DNA of 64,000 bases from a bacterium (GCA_036382775.1 DASVHD010000030.1:25721-89720), one strand, 5' to 3'; shown: positions 43,677-52,469, counted from the first letter of the stretch. The notes: generated by a model from the letters alone, not told the origin. Translations and numbers: made by a program.

Positions 43677-45467
43677 ATGTTCTGGCACGATGAAGACGAA
43701 TCCGTGGCGGACGACGAGCCGGCGAAACACAAACGCGACATCAGGCTCTTAAAACAGCTTTTCCCTTTTTTCCGTCCCTATATGAAAAAAATCACCATCG
43801 CCGCATTGCTGCTGCTGGTCTCGACGGTGCTGACCCTTGCCGGTCCGGTGATGATAAAATACGTCATTGACCGGGTCCTGCCCAACAAGGACCTGCGCGG
43901 CCTGATCTTCATATCGGTATTATATCTGCTGATCCAGGTCGTCGTCATTCTGGTCCGCTTTTTCCAGCAGTTCCAGATCTCGGTGATCGGCGAAAAAGGT
44001 ATTGCCGACCTTAAGAACAAAGTGCTCGCGCACATCCTTCGACTACCAGTCTCTTTTTTCGACCAAAACCCGACGGGCCGGCTGATCACGCGCGTGGACG
44101 GCGACACGGAAACGTTGAAGAACCTCTTCTCGTCGACCGCCGTGGTCCTTGCCCAGGATGTCGCCCTGCTCGTCGGCATGTCGGTCATCATGATACTGAC
44201 CAATGTCCACCTCTTCCTCATGATCCTCGTGCTCTTGCCGCTGTTCCTTTTCGCATTCTTGTGGTTCGGCCGCAGTGTCCGGCCGGTCTATATCGCTTTG
44301 AGAAAAAAGATCGCCGAGATCAACAGCTTCATCATGGAATGCCTGCGCGGTCTCAACGTCATTCAGATCTTTCTCCAGGAGGATAATTTCTTAAAGAAAA
44401 TCGACCGCATGGGGCGGGACAAATTCAACCTTGAGCTCAAGTCGGAGGTGCTCTGGTACCGGGTCTGGTTCCTGGTCGACTTCGGTGAAGTGATCGGCAT
44501 CCTGCTCGTCCTGGGGATCGGCGGTCTGTGGGCACTGAAAGGCATAGTTACGGTCGGCACGCTTTTCTTATTCATCAGCTACATCGCCCGGCTATTCGAG
44601 CCGCTGCGCGGCCTATCCGACCAGATCAATCTCATTGAACGGGCATTCGCATCGAGCGAACGCGTTTTTGGCATCCTCTCGATGCCTTCCGAAGAGGCGC
44701 CGCGGGGAGCAAAAAAGATCGGCAGCCTGACGCGCGGCATCCGCTTTGAGCATGTCAATTTCGCCTATGAAAAAGACGACTGGGTGCTGACCGATCTGGA
44801 CTTTTTCATAAAAAAGGGCGAGAAGATCGCGCTTGTCGGCGAGACGGGCGGCGGCAAGACATCGATCATTTCCCTGCTCCTCAAGATGTATCGTCCGCAA
44901 AGCGGCAGGATCATGTTCGATGATGCCGACATCGCGGATGCCGACAGCCACTCCCTGCGCTCGAGGGTCAGCCTCGTACCGCAGGACGTCATATTGTTCC
45001 CCGGCACGGTACTGGACAACCTGCGTCTGTTCAGGCCGGATGTCGACGAAGATAAAGTCCGTGCCTGCGCGCAGACCGCGAACATCCACCAGCGGATCCT
45101 GTCATTGCCGGAAGGCTACAAAACCAATATCATCGAGCAGGGGATCAACCTCTCGTTCGGCGAGCGGCAGCTGATCTCCATTACCCGCGCCCTGGTCTTC
45201 GATCCCGATATCGTGATCCTCGATGAAGCGACTTCGGCCGTGGATCCGCAGAGCGAGCGAATGGTCCAGGCGGGGATGAAGGAACTGTTCAAGGACCGCA
45301 CCGCGATCATCGTTGCGCACCGGCTGACGACGACCAGGCTGGCAGACCGCGTTCTCGTCATTCACAATGGCAGACTTGTTGAGGAAGGCGGGCATGAAGA
45401 ACTGGTAAAGCGCAAGGGTTTCTACCGTAACCTCTACCTGCTGCAGTACCTTCAGAGTACGCTGTGA
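43677..45467 (+). CDS. ABC exporter subunit A (ATPase-active half)
   Basis: A 596-residue half-transporter: six TM helices (about 35-320) fused to an ATP-binding domain. Walker A is GETGGGKTS, Walker B with the catalytic Glu is IVILDEATSAVD, and the switch His lies in IVAHRL. The signature is the degenerate LSFGERQ in place of LSGGQ. Paired with the next gene, which has the canonical signature but Asp in place of the catalytic Glu, this gives one active and one degenerate site, the rule for heterodimeric exporters. Substrate unknown; such pumps move drugs, lipids or peptides. 9 bp separate it from subunit B. Confidence 0.92.
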   Translation: MFWHDEDESVADDEPAKHKRDIRLLKQLFPFFRPYMKKITIAALLLLVSTVLTLAGPVMIKYVIDRVLPNKDLRGLIFISVLYLLIQVVVILVRFFQQFQISVIGEKGIADLKNKVLAHILRLPVSFFDQNPTGRLITRVDGDTETLKNLFSSTAVVLAQDVALLVGMSVIMILTNVHLFLMILVLLPLFLFAFLWFGRSVRPVYIALRKKIAEINSFIMECLRGLNVIQIFLQEDNFLKKIDRMGRDKFNLELKSEVLWYRVWFLVDFGEVIGILLVLGIGGLWALKGIVTVGTLFLFISYIARLFEPLRGLSDQINLIERAFASSERVFGILSMPSEEAPRGAKKIGSLTRGIRFEHVNFAYEKDDWVLTDLDFFIKKGEKIALVGETGGGKTSIISLLLKMYRPQSGRIMFDDADIADADSHSLRSRVSLVPQDVILFPGTVLDNLRLFRPDVDEDKVRACAQTANIHQRILSLPEGYKTNIIEQGINLSFGERQLISITRALVFDPDIVILDEATSAVDPQSERMVQAGMKELFKDRTAIIVAHRLTTTRLADRVLVIHNGRLVEEGGHEELVKRKGFYRNLYLLQYLQSTL

Positions 45468-45476
45468 GATAAAAAA

Positions 45477-47204
45477 ATGAAGACCGTCATCGAATTCTGG
45501 AAACAAAGACCCCTGAGGTTCGTGTCCCTGATATTGTACACCGCGGTGGCCACGTTCCTGGCGCTTGTTTATCCTTATATACTCAAGGATATCATAGACG
45601 GCATAACCGCCCGCTTCACGACTGCCCAGTTAATGCGGTCCATAATGCTGCTGGCCGGCATCGGCATCGTGCGTTCGGTCATCGGCGTCACCCTTCCCTA
45701 TCTGCGCGGTCGGACCAATGAGATCTTCAACCTGAAGGAAAGGAACAGTATTTTCAGGCGGCTCCTCAAGCAGGGACACACCTTTACCAACACATTCCCG
45801 GCCGGTGACGTGCTGGAGCGCATTGATTCCGACCTGGGCGAACTGGCCTGGTTCGCTTGTTCCGGGGTATTCAGGCCGATCGAAGGCCTGATGATCCTGC
45901 TTTTCGCGGTCTTCTTTCTGGCACGCATCAACTGGATATTGACCATCTTCGCGGTCATTCCGATGACGGTGACCGTTTTCGCTTTTCTGAAGCTCAGCCC
46001 CCGTATTTATAAATATTTCATGAGCTGGCGGGAACTGATATCCCGGGCGCACAATGTTCTGCAATCGTATTTCAGCGGCATCCGGATCATAAAAGCTTAT
46101 AATATGGAAGACCAGAGCGGCCGGGATTTCGCCGGGGTCCTTAATGAACGCGTCGGGGCCGCGACCAAAGCCCTGCGGGTCGAGATCATGACGCACAGTC
46201 TTTTTTCATCCTTCGAAGAGATCGGGATCGCCTTCGTGCTCGTTTTTGGCGGCATTTTCATCCTCAACAAGACCCTCACGATCGGCGAATTCGTGGCTTT
46301 CAATGCCTATGTTCTCCTGCTCCTGCGGCCCATGATCGATATCGGCAATTTCTTTGTCCGCAAAAAACGCGCTGAGGTGCAGATCAAAAGGATCGAAGAG
46401 ATCAAAAACTTCGCGCCGGCGGTTCTGGATGAAGGCGCCATCGAAATGACCGGCGACAAAGATCACGGCATAACCGGGCGCGGTATCGGTTTCCGTTACG
46501 GCACGACCGGTCCGGATATACTGAAAAACGTGGACCATGTCCTTCCTCAGGGGAAAAGGATCGGCATCGCCGGAACAGTCGGCTCCGGCAAGACAACCCT
46601 GCTCAAGCTGATCATGAGGATCGCCGACGCGACCCAGGGCCGGATCACCGCCGGTGGCCATCAGATCGGCGATCTCACGCTGCCCAGTTACCGTTCGCTT
46701 TATGCCTACGTTCCCCAGGAACCTTCATTATTTTCCGATACGCTTTACAATAATATCACGTTCGGCCGCGACATCGACGCCGACAAATTGCAGGCCGCGA
46801 TCGAAATGACCCAGCTTAAGGAATTCGTGAAAGGATGCCCGGCCGGCCTTGAAGAAACCGTGGGCGAACGGGGATTGAAGCTTTCCGGCGGTGAAAAACA
46901 GCGCGTGGCGATCGCGCGCGCGGTGCTCGCCGATCCCAGGATCCTGATCCTCGATGACGCGACTTCCAACCTGGATGCCGCGACCGAGCAGGAGCTGATC
47001 ACGCAGCTGTCAACTAAGACATCAATGACCGTGGTCATAATATCCCACCGCCTCTCAGTGCTGTCGATCTGTGATTATATATACGTGCTGGATAAGGGCG
47101 CGGTCGCCGAGAGCGGCACGCACCGGGAGTTGATCAAGAACAGGGGCTTATACTGGAAACTCTACCAGTACCAGCTCGCTGAGGAAAAAGTCAGCAAAAA
47201 ATAA
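45477..47204 (+). CDS. ABC exporter subunit B (degenerate catalytic Glu)
   Basis: A 575-residue half-transporter with six TM helices (about 18-300) and an ATP-binding domain. Walker A is GTVGSGKTT, the signature is the canonical LSGGEKQ, and Walker B ends ILILDDATSNLD with Asp replacing the catalytic Glu; the switch His is in IISHRL. These features complement subunit A, whose signature is degenerate, so the two should form a heterodimer with asymmetric ATP sites. The ATG follows the subunit A stop by 9 bp, indicating coupled expression from the promoter at 43637. Confidence 0.92.
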   Translation: MKTVIEFWKQRPLRFVSLILYTAVATFLALVYPYILKDIIDGITARFTTAQLMRSIMLLAGIGIVRSVIGVTLPYLRGRTNEIFNLKERNSIFRRLLKQGHTFTNTFPAGDVLERIDSDLGELAWFACSGVFRPIEGLMILLFAVFFLARINWILTIFAVIPMTVTVFAFLKLSPRIYKYFMSWRELISRAHNVLQSYFSGIRIIKAYNMEDQSGRDFAGVLNERVGAATKALRVEIMTHSLFSSFEEIGIAFVLVFGGIFILNKTLTIGEFVAFNAYVLLLLRPMIDIGNFFVRKKRAEVQIKRIEEIKNFAPAVLDEGAIEMTGDKDHGITGRGIGFRYGTTGPDILKNVDHVLPQGKRIGIAGTVGSGKTTLLKLIMRIADATQGRITAGGHQIGDLTLPSYRSLYAYVPQEPSLFSDTLYNNITFGRDIDADKLQAAIEMTQLKEFVKGCPAGLEETVGERGLKLSGGEKQRVAIARAVLADPRILILDDATSNLDAATEQELITQLSTKTSMTVVIISHRLSVLSICDYIYVLDKGAVAESGTHRELIKNRGLYWKLYQYQLAEEKVSKK

Positions 47205-47212
47205 GCGCCCAA

Positions 47213-48268
47213 CTACAATTTTATGATCTTTGCCGCCAGATTGATATTGTTCACCCTCAAAATGACGAAATACACGCCCGGCGGGCACTTGTCCGCTTGC
47301 CAGCGATACTGATGATCACCGGCGTCAAGCAGCTGCGTGCCGAGAATTTCGGCCGCAACCCGGCCCGCAGCGTCGGTCACTGAGATCTTAACGACCGAGG
47401 CTTTGAGGATCGTGAAATTTATCCGGCCGTCATGGTTCAAGGGGTTCGGTTTGATGCTCAGACCGGTTTTGACTTCGGAAATTGGCCGGTGCTCTTCAAC
47501 ATTGACCATGCCGATATCGATCTTGTAGATCATGTTCACCGAACCACCGCTGGTTGACCAGAGATAACTGCCGCCATAATCAAGGCCCTGCTGGAACCGC
47601 CACCCGGGTACAACTCCCGGCGCGCTATAATAATTGAGGATCGCACCCGTGATCGTGTCGATCTCGTAGATACGTCCATAGCCCTGGTGTCCCACCCACA
47701 AATGACCGTCGGCAAACGCCAGCCCGCGGGGATCGCTGGGGTACGACCCGGGCGATGGGATCGAGCGGATCGTATCGCCGGTCGTGTTCATCTTATAAAT
47801 GCGGCCTGATTCCTCGCCCACCCACAAAAAATTCCCGTCCCACGCCATGCCGTGGGCGTGGCCGGAAAAGCCCGGATCATAAGTAGCCAGGATAGCGCAG
47901 TTCGAAGTGTCGTATTTATATATCCTATATGTCTCCCAGTCCGATGCCCAGAGATAGGTACCGTCAAAAGCCATGTCCCGGTTGCCGTAGGTTGGCGTAA
48001 AGGTGTTGACAACGGCATGGGTTACCGGATCGATGCGCGCGAAATAACGCGACCAAGCCTCATCATTCCAGATATAATATCCGTCGCAGCCGAGCCCCAT
48101 GGAGTATCCCATTGGCGAAGCGAACGAATCGACGACGACGAACAGCCGCGAACCGTCGGCCGGTTTTACCGCTGGTCCGCCGCTGGTTAGCACGCCGTCA
48201 AGAAAAGTCGCCTGTTCGCCTAGACTTAAACCTAAGAATAATGCGACTAAAAGAAAAAAAATTTTCAT
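47213..48268 (-). CDS. Exported beta-propeller protein with sorting domain
   Basis: A 351-residue protein. The signal peptide (KIFFLLVALFLGLSLG) is followed by a glutamine-cyclotransferase / NHL-like propeller with repeated units such as DGTYLWASDWETYRIYKYD, DGNFLWVGEESGRIYKMN and DGHLWVGHQGYGRIYEID. The sorting domain (IKPNPLNHDGRINFTI ... PPGVYFVILRVNN) ends the protein. The ATG at 48268 has AAAGGAGG upstream. It converges with the ABC exporter genes, whose stop is 8 bp away, so the two operons meet tail to tail. Confidence 0.85.
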   Translation of the reverse strand: MKIFFLLVALFLGLSLGEQATFLDGVLTSGGPAVKPADGSRLFVVVDSFASPMGYSMGLGCDGYYIWNDEAWSRYFARIDPVTHAVVNTFTPTYGNRDMAFDGTYLWASDWETYRIYKYDTSNCAILATYDPGFSGHAHGMAWDGNFLWVGEESGRIYKMNTTGDTIRSIPSPGSYPSDPRGLAFADGHLWVGHQGYGRIYEIDTITGAILNYYSAPGVVPGWRFQQGLDYGGSYLWSTSGGSVNMIYKIDIGMVNVEEHRPISEVKTGLSIKPNPLNHDGRINFTILKASVVKISVTDAAGRVAAEILGTQLLDAGDHQYRWQADKCPPGVYFVILRVNNINLAAKIIKL

Positions 48269-48290
48269 ACCGCCTCCTTTGGAATATCAT

Positions 48291-48318
48291 ATTTTAACCA
48301 TATATCATTAAATGTCAA
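48291..48318 (-). promoter_or_regulatory. Promoter of the 47.2-kb propeller gene
   Basis: TTGACA (48318-48313), 16 nt, TAAAAT (48296-48291) on the minus strand. Confidence 0.8.
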
Positions 48319-48373
48319 TAAAGTCCATGGAATCGATGGCAATTTGTTTTCAGCCAGTCATTCTCCCGCCAAA

Positions 48374-50275
48374 TCACTCAGTGATGGTCTTTACGCCGAA
48401 GTACAGGGTGCCGGATTTTTTGCCGTGGCGGCTGACACTGAAGCCGCATTCATAGACGCCGTTTTCTTCTCTGAAGGCGCTTGTGTCACCAACGATTAGC
48501 CCCGTATTGTAGATCCGGCCCAGGTTTTCGGGGTCACTGGATGAAATTATCTTATTTTTCTTGCCGACGAAATGGGCATAAACCAACCCCGGCTCATTGA
48601 CGGCGATAGTCTCGATTGTTTCCAGCAGTTTCCATTCTTCATTGTTGGCAACTGCGTCCTCCACGTAGGCCATATGGACGATGAGCTTGCCGATACACAG
48701 CAAACGGCCAGGTTGGATATCCTTTTCGCTCTGAATATCCGGGCTTTTGGCCGTGATCGCGCCGAAATAAAACGATCCGACCTTTTTCTCGCTCACTCGC
48801 AGATCAAAACCGCAATCATAAGTGCCGTTTTTTTCAACAACCGGGCTGGAATCATTCAGACCCTGCGCCGGATAGAATATCTCGCCCACGGACTGGGAAT
48901 TGCTCGATGCGATTATCACGCCCTGCGCGTCGGCAAAGTGCGCGTAGTTTATTTCCAGCTCCTCATTGCGCATCGCTGTGATAATATCATGCAATAAGGC
49001 ATCATCACGTGTTATCACCGCGTCCACAGTGCACGGTAAGCGGGTGACCAGATAGCCGATACCGGCAAGTTTCCCTTCCAGCGACCTTTTGCGCAGCGTC
49101 TCCTTTTGATTATAGCCCGGAAGTTTCAAATTATTCATGATTTTGTTACCGGGATTGCTGTTAATAATGAAATAAGCCACGGCGATCGCGATCATAAAGA
49201 AACCGGCGACACCCATGATCCACCACAATAAAGCCGGCTTTCTCTTTTCTTCCCATATGATCTCCATCGTATCTGCCGGCGTAATCGTTTCTGACGATCC
49301 GCCGCGTTCGGTATCGAATCCAGTTTTGTCATCGTTTTCGATTACGATCTTTTCGGGCATTTTTTTCGCCGCCGAGGACGTTTCGATGATCTGGAATACT
49401 CCCCGATAATTCTGCGGTCTTTGATCCGGGTCCTTGGCTATGCATTTCAGGATCATCGCGTCCCAGGCTTCGGGGATGCGCACGTTTATTTCCCGCGGTG
49501 GTCTGGGCGTTTCTTCCTCGTGCTTGCGCATAATCTCATAGTCCGTGTCCCCGTCAAAGGGGGCAGTACCGGTCAACGCTTCGTAGAGAGTGATGCCCAG
49601 GGAATAGATGTCGCTGCGCGCGTCCAGTGTTTTTCCGCGCACCTGTTCCGGCGACATGTACTTGGGCGTGCCGATGGCAACGCCGGTTCTCGTCAAACGC
49701 TGGTCCACGATGATCTTGGCGATGCCAAAATCTGCGATCTTGGCAACCCCCCGGTTCGTGAACATGATGTTCGAAGGTTTGATATCGCGGTGAATGATTC
49801 CCTGTTCATGGGCAAAATCCAGACCCGCGAGCACACCCTCCAGGATCGGCCTTAAATGCCAGGCATCCATAGCGCCGAAATGCCTTAGCTGTTCGGCCAG
49901 GGTGCGGATCTTCTGCCCGCTGACGCCGATCCCGTCGACATATTCCATGATGATGATGTACAAACCCCGCTCGATGATGAAATTATGGATGGTAACGATG
50001 TTCTTATGGCCGGTAAGCTGGGCCTGAGTCTGAGCTTCGCGCATGAAGCGTTCACAAAACTGAGGATCCGAGGTCAGGGCATGATTGAGGATTTTCAACG
50101 CCACCAGCTGGTTGATCAGCGTGTGGCGCGCTTTGTACACGGTCGCCATCCCGCCTTTGCCGATCATCTCAAGGATTTCATACTCGCGGATCCGGTCGCC
50201 GGGAGCCGGCGTGAACTCGCTGCCATTGGACGGGTTGTAGGATTTTACCGTCGGATCCGTATCGCCGGCATACAT
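48374..50275 (-). CDS. Receptor-like Ser/Thr protein kinase with duplicated extracytoplasmic sensor
   Basis: A 633-residue transmembrane kinase. The kinase domain (about 30-300) has IGKGGMATVY, Lys in VALKIL, HRDIKPSN, DFGIAKI and SPEQVRG. A linker leads to one TM helix (about 343-368, LLWWIMGVAGFFMIAIAVAYFI). The outer part holds two copies of the same domain: each has INYAHFADAQGVIIASSNSQSVG / LVYAHFVGKKNKIISSSDPENLG followed by GTYDCGFDLRVSEKKVGSFYFG / GVYECGFSVSRHGKKSGTLYFG, resembling Cache/PAS-type sensors. The ATG at 50275 lies 5 nt after a TATAAT box, so the mRNA is probably leaderless. Confidence 0.9.
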   Translation of the reverse strand: MYAGDTDPTVKSYNPSNGSEFTPAPGDRIREYEILEMIGKGGMATVYKARHTLINQLVALKILNHALTSDPQFCERFMREAQTQAQLTGHKNIVTIHNFIIERGLYIIIMEYVDGIGVSGQKIRTLAEQLRHFGAMDAWHLRPILEGVLAGLDFAHEQGIIHRDIKPSNIMFTNRGVAKIADFGIAKIIVDQRLTRTGVAIGTPKYMSPEQVRGKTLDARSDIYSLGITLYEALTGTAPFDGDTDYEIMRKHEEETPRPPREINVRIPEAWDAMILKCIAKDPDQRPQNYRGVFQIIETSSAAKKMPEKIVIENDDKTGFDTERGGSSETITPADTMEIIWEEKRKPALLWWIMGVAGFFMIAIAVAYFIINSNPGNKIMNNLKLPGYNQKETLRKRSLEGKLAGIGYLVTRLPCTVDAVITRDDALLHDIITAMRNEELEINYAHFADAQGVIIASSNSQSVGEIFYPAQGLNDSSPVVEKNGTYDCGFDLRVSEKKVGSFYFGAITAKSPDIQSEKDIQPGRLLCIGKLIVHMAYVEDAVANNEEWKLLETIETIAVNEPGLVYAHFVGKKNKIISSSDPENLGRIYNTGLIVGDTSAFREENGVYECGFSVSRHGKKSGTLYFGVKTITE

Positions 50276-50280
50276 AACCC

Positions 50281-50309
50281 ATTATATAAAAGGTCATTCC
50301 GCAAGTCAA
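50281..50309 (-). promoter_or_regulatory. Promoter of the receptor kinase gene (leaderless type)
   Basis: TTGACT (50309-50304), 17 nt, TATAAT (50286-50281) on the minus strand, with 5 nt to the ATG. The one clear 17-nt spacer among the well-matched promoters here. Confidence 0.75.
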
Positions 50310-50363
50310 TACCAGCTGTTTTGAGTCTTATAAAGCGCGAATACAGGGAATTAAGAGGTCAGT

Positions 50364-50597
50364 CTAACTGATGTCCAGATCTTTCTGCAGGCTCAGCGCG
50401 CGGTTCAGATCCTCGGCAGTGATGTACCCAAGTTCGATCAGGATCCTGCCGATCGGTACCGGCGGTTTTTGAGCTATCTGAAGCTGACGCGCCTTGATCA
50501 CATTCACGTAGTTGACGACATCAAGCGTTATTAAAACCTGGCCAAGGCGCTGGTTGAAAGGACGGTTCTTTTTGTGCATTGCCGGCTTGTCTGCCAT
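50364..50597 (-). CDS. Stand-alone MshEN-like domain miniprotein
   Basis: A 77-residue protein. The last 40 residues (PIGRILIELGYITAEDLNRALSLQ) match the N-terminal domain of type II secretion / type IV pilus ATPases (GspE/MshE/PilB), which can bind cyclic-di-GMP. An incomplete first copy precedes it (RLGQVLITLDVVNYVNVIKARQLQ), so two half-motifs stand in tandem as in MshEN. No ATPase follows. Given three GGDEF-type or kinase signalling genes nearby, it may be a free c-di-GMP-binding adaptor; that is inference. Start ATG 50597 chosen with AGGA about 10 nt upstream. Confidence 0.7.
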   Translation of the reverse strand: MADKPAMHKKNRPFNQRLGQVLITLDVVNYVNVIKARQLQIAQKPPVPIGRILIELGYITAEDLNRALSLQKDLDIS

Positions 50598-50710
50598 CAA
50601 TCCGATCCTGGCACCCGTACTGCCGGTATTGAAAAAATAAAATTCTCTAACGTGATGTTTGAGGTTAATGTTATCCTTGATGAGAATAACACCTTCATTG
50701 GTTAATCATA

Positions 50711-50738
50711 AATATAACCGGAATTCATTGTTTGTCAA
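50711..50738 (-). promoter_or_regulatory. Promoter of the MshEN-like gene
   Basis: TTGACA (50738-50733), 16 nt, TATATT (50716-50711) on the minus strand. The leader is long (about 105 nt) and includes a GTTAT...ATAAC inverted repeat near 50670-50700. Confidence 0.7.
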
Positions 50739-50843
50739 GGGGTTTTATCACTGAGTCCTCGCCACTTTTTTTCTTGATTTTGCATGCCGTTTATGTAGAA
50801 TGGGGACGTGCATGAAAGATCGCCGATTTATGTCTTAAGGATT

Positions 50844-50917
50844 TCCTCCCCCTTGATGGGGGATTCTTCAATCTTTTTCTCCTCCCCCTTGATGGGGGAG
50901 GATTAAGGTGGGGGTGA
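50844..50917. repeat. Palindromic repeat pair upstream of the DUF559 gene
   Basis: Two copies of CCTCCCCCTTGATGGGGGA (about 50845-50863 and 50881-50899), the second followed by AAGGTGGGGGTGA. The same family as the copies inside hsdR, with one more C/G in the stem. Confidence 0.8.
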
Positions 50918-50923
50918 TAATAA

Positions 50924-51346
50924 GTGACTTCAGGTTCATTGCGCTCATACTGTGCTCGGGGTTTAAGGAAAAACATGACTGATGCTGAGAGAAAGCTGTG
51001 GTATAAAATATGCGGGAAGCAATTGGGCGTAAAGTTTCGCCGGCAACAGCCGGTGGGCAGGTATATTGAGGATTTTGTCTGTTTTGAGAAAAGGATCATA
51101 ATCGAGGTTGATGGCGGCCAGCATGATCAATGCGGTCCTGATACCAGGCGTGATGAATGGTTTATCAACCAGGGCTACCAAGTAATCCGGTTCTGGAACA
51201 ACGATGTGCTGAAGAATATTGATGGTGTGGTAGAGAAAATCACATATCATATTTCACCCTCCCCTTTATCCCCTCCCCCTAACGGGACACCAGTCATTAA
51301 ATATATTTTGTTCAAAGTTGCCATCGAGGGAGGGGGAATACCTTAG
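50924..51346 (+). CDS. DUF559 endonuclease-like protein flanked by repeats
   Basis: A 140-residue protein of the DUF559 group, which has a VSR-like PD-(D/E)XK fold. The typical N-terminal LRKNMTDAERKLWYKI is followed by VKFRRQQPVGRYIEDFVC and the catalytic IIEVDGGQH segment, then RRDEWFINQGYQVIRFWNNDVLKN. GTG at 50924 or ATG at 50975 (MTDAERK) may be the start; the latter fits the catalytic core. The last 30 codons (SPSPLSPPPNG and on) are repeat-derived. It sits inside a nest of the same palindromic repeats and looks independent of its neighbours. Function in the cell is unknown. Confidence 0.8.
   Translation: MTSGSLRSYCARGLRKNMTDAERKLWYKICGKQLGVKFRRQQPVGRYIEDFVCFEKRIIIEVDGGQHDQCGPDTRRDEWFINQGYQVIRFWNNDVLKNIDGVVEKITYHISPSPLSPPPNGTPVIKYILFKVAIEGGGIP
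51257..51345. repeat. Degenerate copy of the palindromic repeat downstream of the DUF559 gene
   Basis: CACCCTCCCCTTTATCCCC then CTCCCCCTAACGGGA, and after about 50 bp GAGGGAGGGGGAATACC. It overlaps the end of the DUF559 reading frame. Reads like a split or nested repeat unit. Confidence 0.55.
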
Positions 51347-51400
51347 AATATCAACAGGAAAAATGGAGAGGGGTCAGGGTTTATCAGATCAGGCGCGGAC

Positions 51401-51718
51401 TTATTCCTCTTTATGATGATGACGCTTTTTTGTCACCCGCCAGGGTGCCAGGATCGAAAAACACAGCCCGATGATGAAGCCGAGGTTGTACGGCCAGCCG
51501 GCGTTGTTTGCCTCGTAGATGCCGACCTTTTTGTCGAACAGGCTGATGACGAAAGTGATGATTATGATCAGCCCGTGCCACAGCCCGGCCCAGAAACCGG
51601 CCTTTTGACCGGGGTTGATATTCTGGTCCCACCGGTAATTCCCGGCCGCGCAATTCAAACAGAACGCGGCTACCACCAAGATCGTAAACAAAACAAACCA
51701 TCTCCTACCATTAGACAT
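51401..51718 (-). CDS. Small membrane protein, two TM helices
   Basis: A 105-residue protein. A signal-like N-terminus (WFVLFTILVVAAFCLNCAAG) is followed by GLWHGLIIIITFVISLF and GWPYNLGFIIGLCFSIL, two membrane helices around a short loop, and a basic His-rich tail (KKRHHHKEE). The segment with FWAGLWHG and WPYNLGFIIG resembles small bacterial membrane proteins of unknown function. The start ATG at 51718 has AAGGAG upstream. It follows the OmpA-family gene by about 30 bp on the same strand, so the pair is probably co-transcribed. Confidence 0.7.
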   Translation of the reverse strand: MSNGRRWFVLFTILVVAAFCLNCAAGNYRWDQNINPGQKAGFWAGLWHGLIIIITFVISLFDKKVGIYEANNAGWPYNLGFIIGLCFSILAPWRVTKKRHHHKEE

Positions 51719-51749
51719 CGTTAGCTCCTTTTTATTTTTTGTTACGCTG

Positions 51750-52469
51750 CTACTTTGTGTCCGGCGGTGCGCCGCTGGCAATGTCGGGCATCAAATTGAT
51801 CTCGATCCTGCGGTTCCTGCTTCGCCCGGCAGGCGTCTTATTCGTCACCACCGGATGATATTCAGACATGCCGATGGCTTCCAGCCGCACCGGCTCCACG
51901 CCGACCTTATCCTGCAGAAAACGCACGACATTCGTTGCCCGCGCCGTTGAAAGTTCCCAGTTCGTGGGAAATTTCTCCTGCAGCGGCGACTTTATCGCCA
52001 CGTTGTCGGTGTGGCCCTCGACGCGGATTATCTTGTTCTTCGTATTTTTCAATACCTTGCCCACACGTTCCAGTATTTTCAAGCCCGCCGGGGTGATGTC
52101 CGCTTCGCCGGACGGGAACAGGATCTTATCGACCATGCTGACCGACAGGCGGTCTGCAAGCCGGGTGATCTTTATCTGCCCGTCTTCGATTTCTTTTTTA
52201 AGGTTAGTCACAAGTTCATCGTGGGTGAATTTCAGCCGTTCGATCTCCTCTTCTTTCTCTTTTGAAATATCGACGATCTTTGCTGCGAGCGCGTTCGCGA
52301 TATAGTTCTTTTCCTCTTCCAGGTTGTCGGCTCTGATAGTAAGGCTGTCGATCGCGTTGGACAATCCCCCAAGACGGTCCTGTGTTTTTTTATTGATGCT
52401 GTAAAAAACACCGGCGGCGCCGATCGCCAATAAAGCGATGACGCTTACAATGATAAGTACGACTTTCAT
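51750..52469 (-). CDS. OmpA-family (MotB-like) peptidoglycan-binding protein
   Basis: A 239-residue protein with an N-terminal TM helix (KVVLIIVSVIALLAIGAAGVFY), a coiled coil (about 30-100, IDSLTIRADNLEEEKNYI and LKKEIEDGQIKI) and a C-terminal OmpA/MotB domain. The domain has the diagnostic GHTDNVAI, LSTARATNVVRFL and RRIEI segments. It would tether the membrane to peptidoglycan. The start is the second ATG (52469), 6 nt after AAGGAGG; the first ATG (52475) abuts the ribosome site. The promoter upstream is TTGACA (52544-52539) with TAAAAT (52521-52516, 17-nt spacer). Confidence 0.87.
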   Translation of the reverse strand: MKVVLIIVSVIALLAIGAAGVFYSINKKTQDRLGGLSNAIDSLTIRADNLEEEKNYIANALAAKIVDISKEKEEEIERLKFTHDELVTNLKKEIEDGQIKITRLADRLSVSMVDKILFPSGEADITPAGLKILERVGKVLKNTKNKIIRVEGHTDNVAIKSPLQEKFPTNWELSTARATNVVRFLQDKVGVEPVRLEAIGMSEYHPVVTNKTPAGRSRNRRIEINLMPDIASGAPPDTK

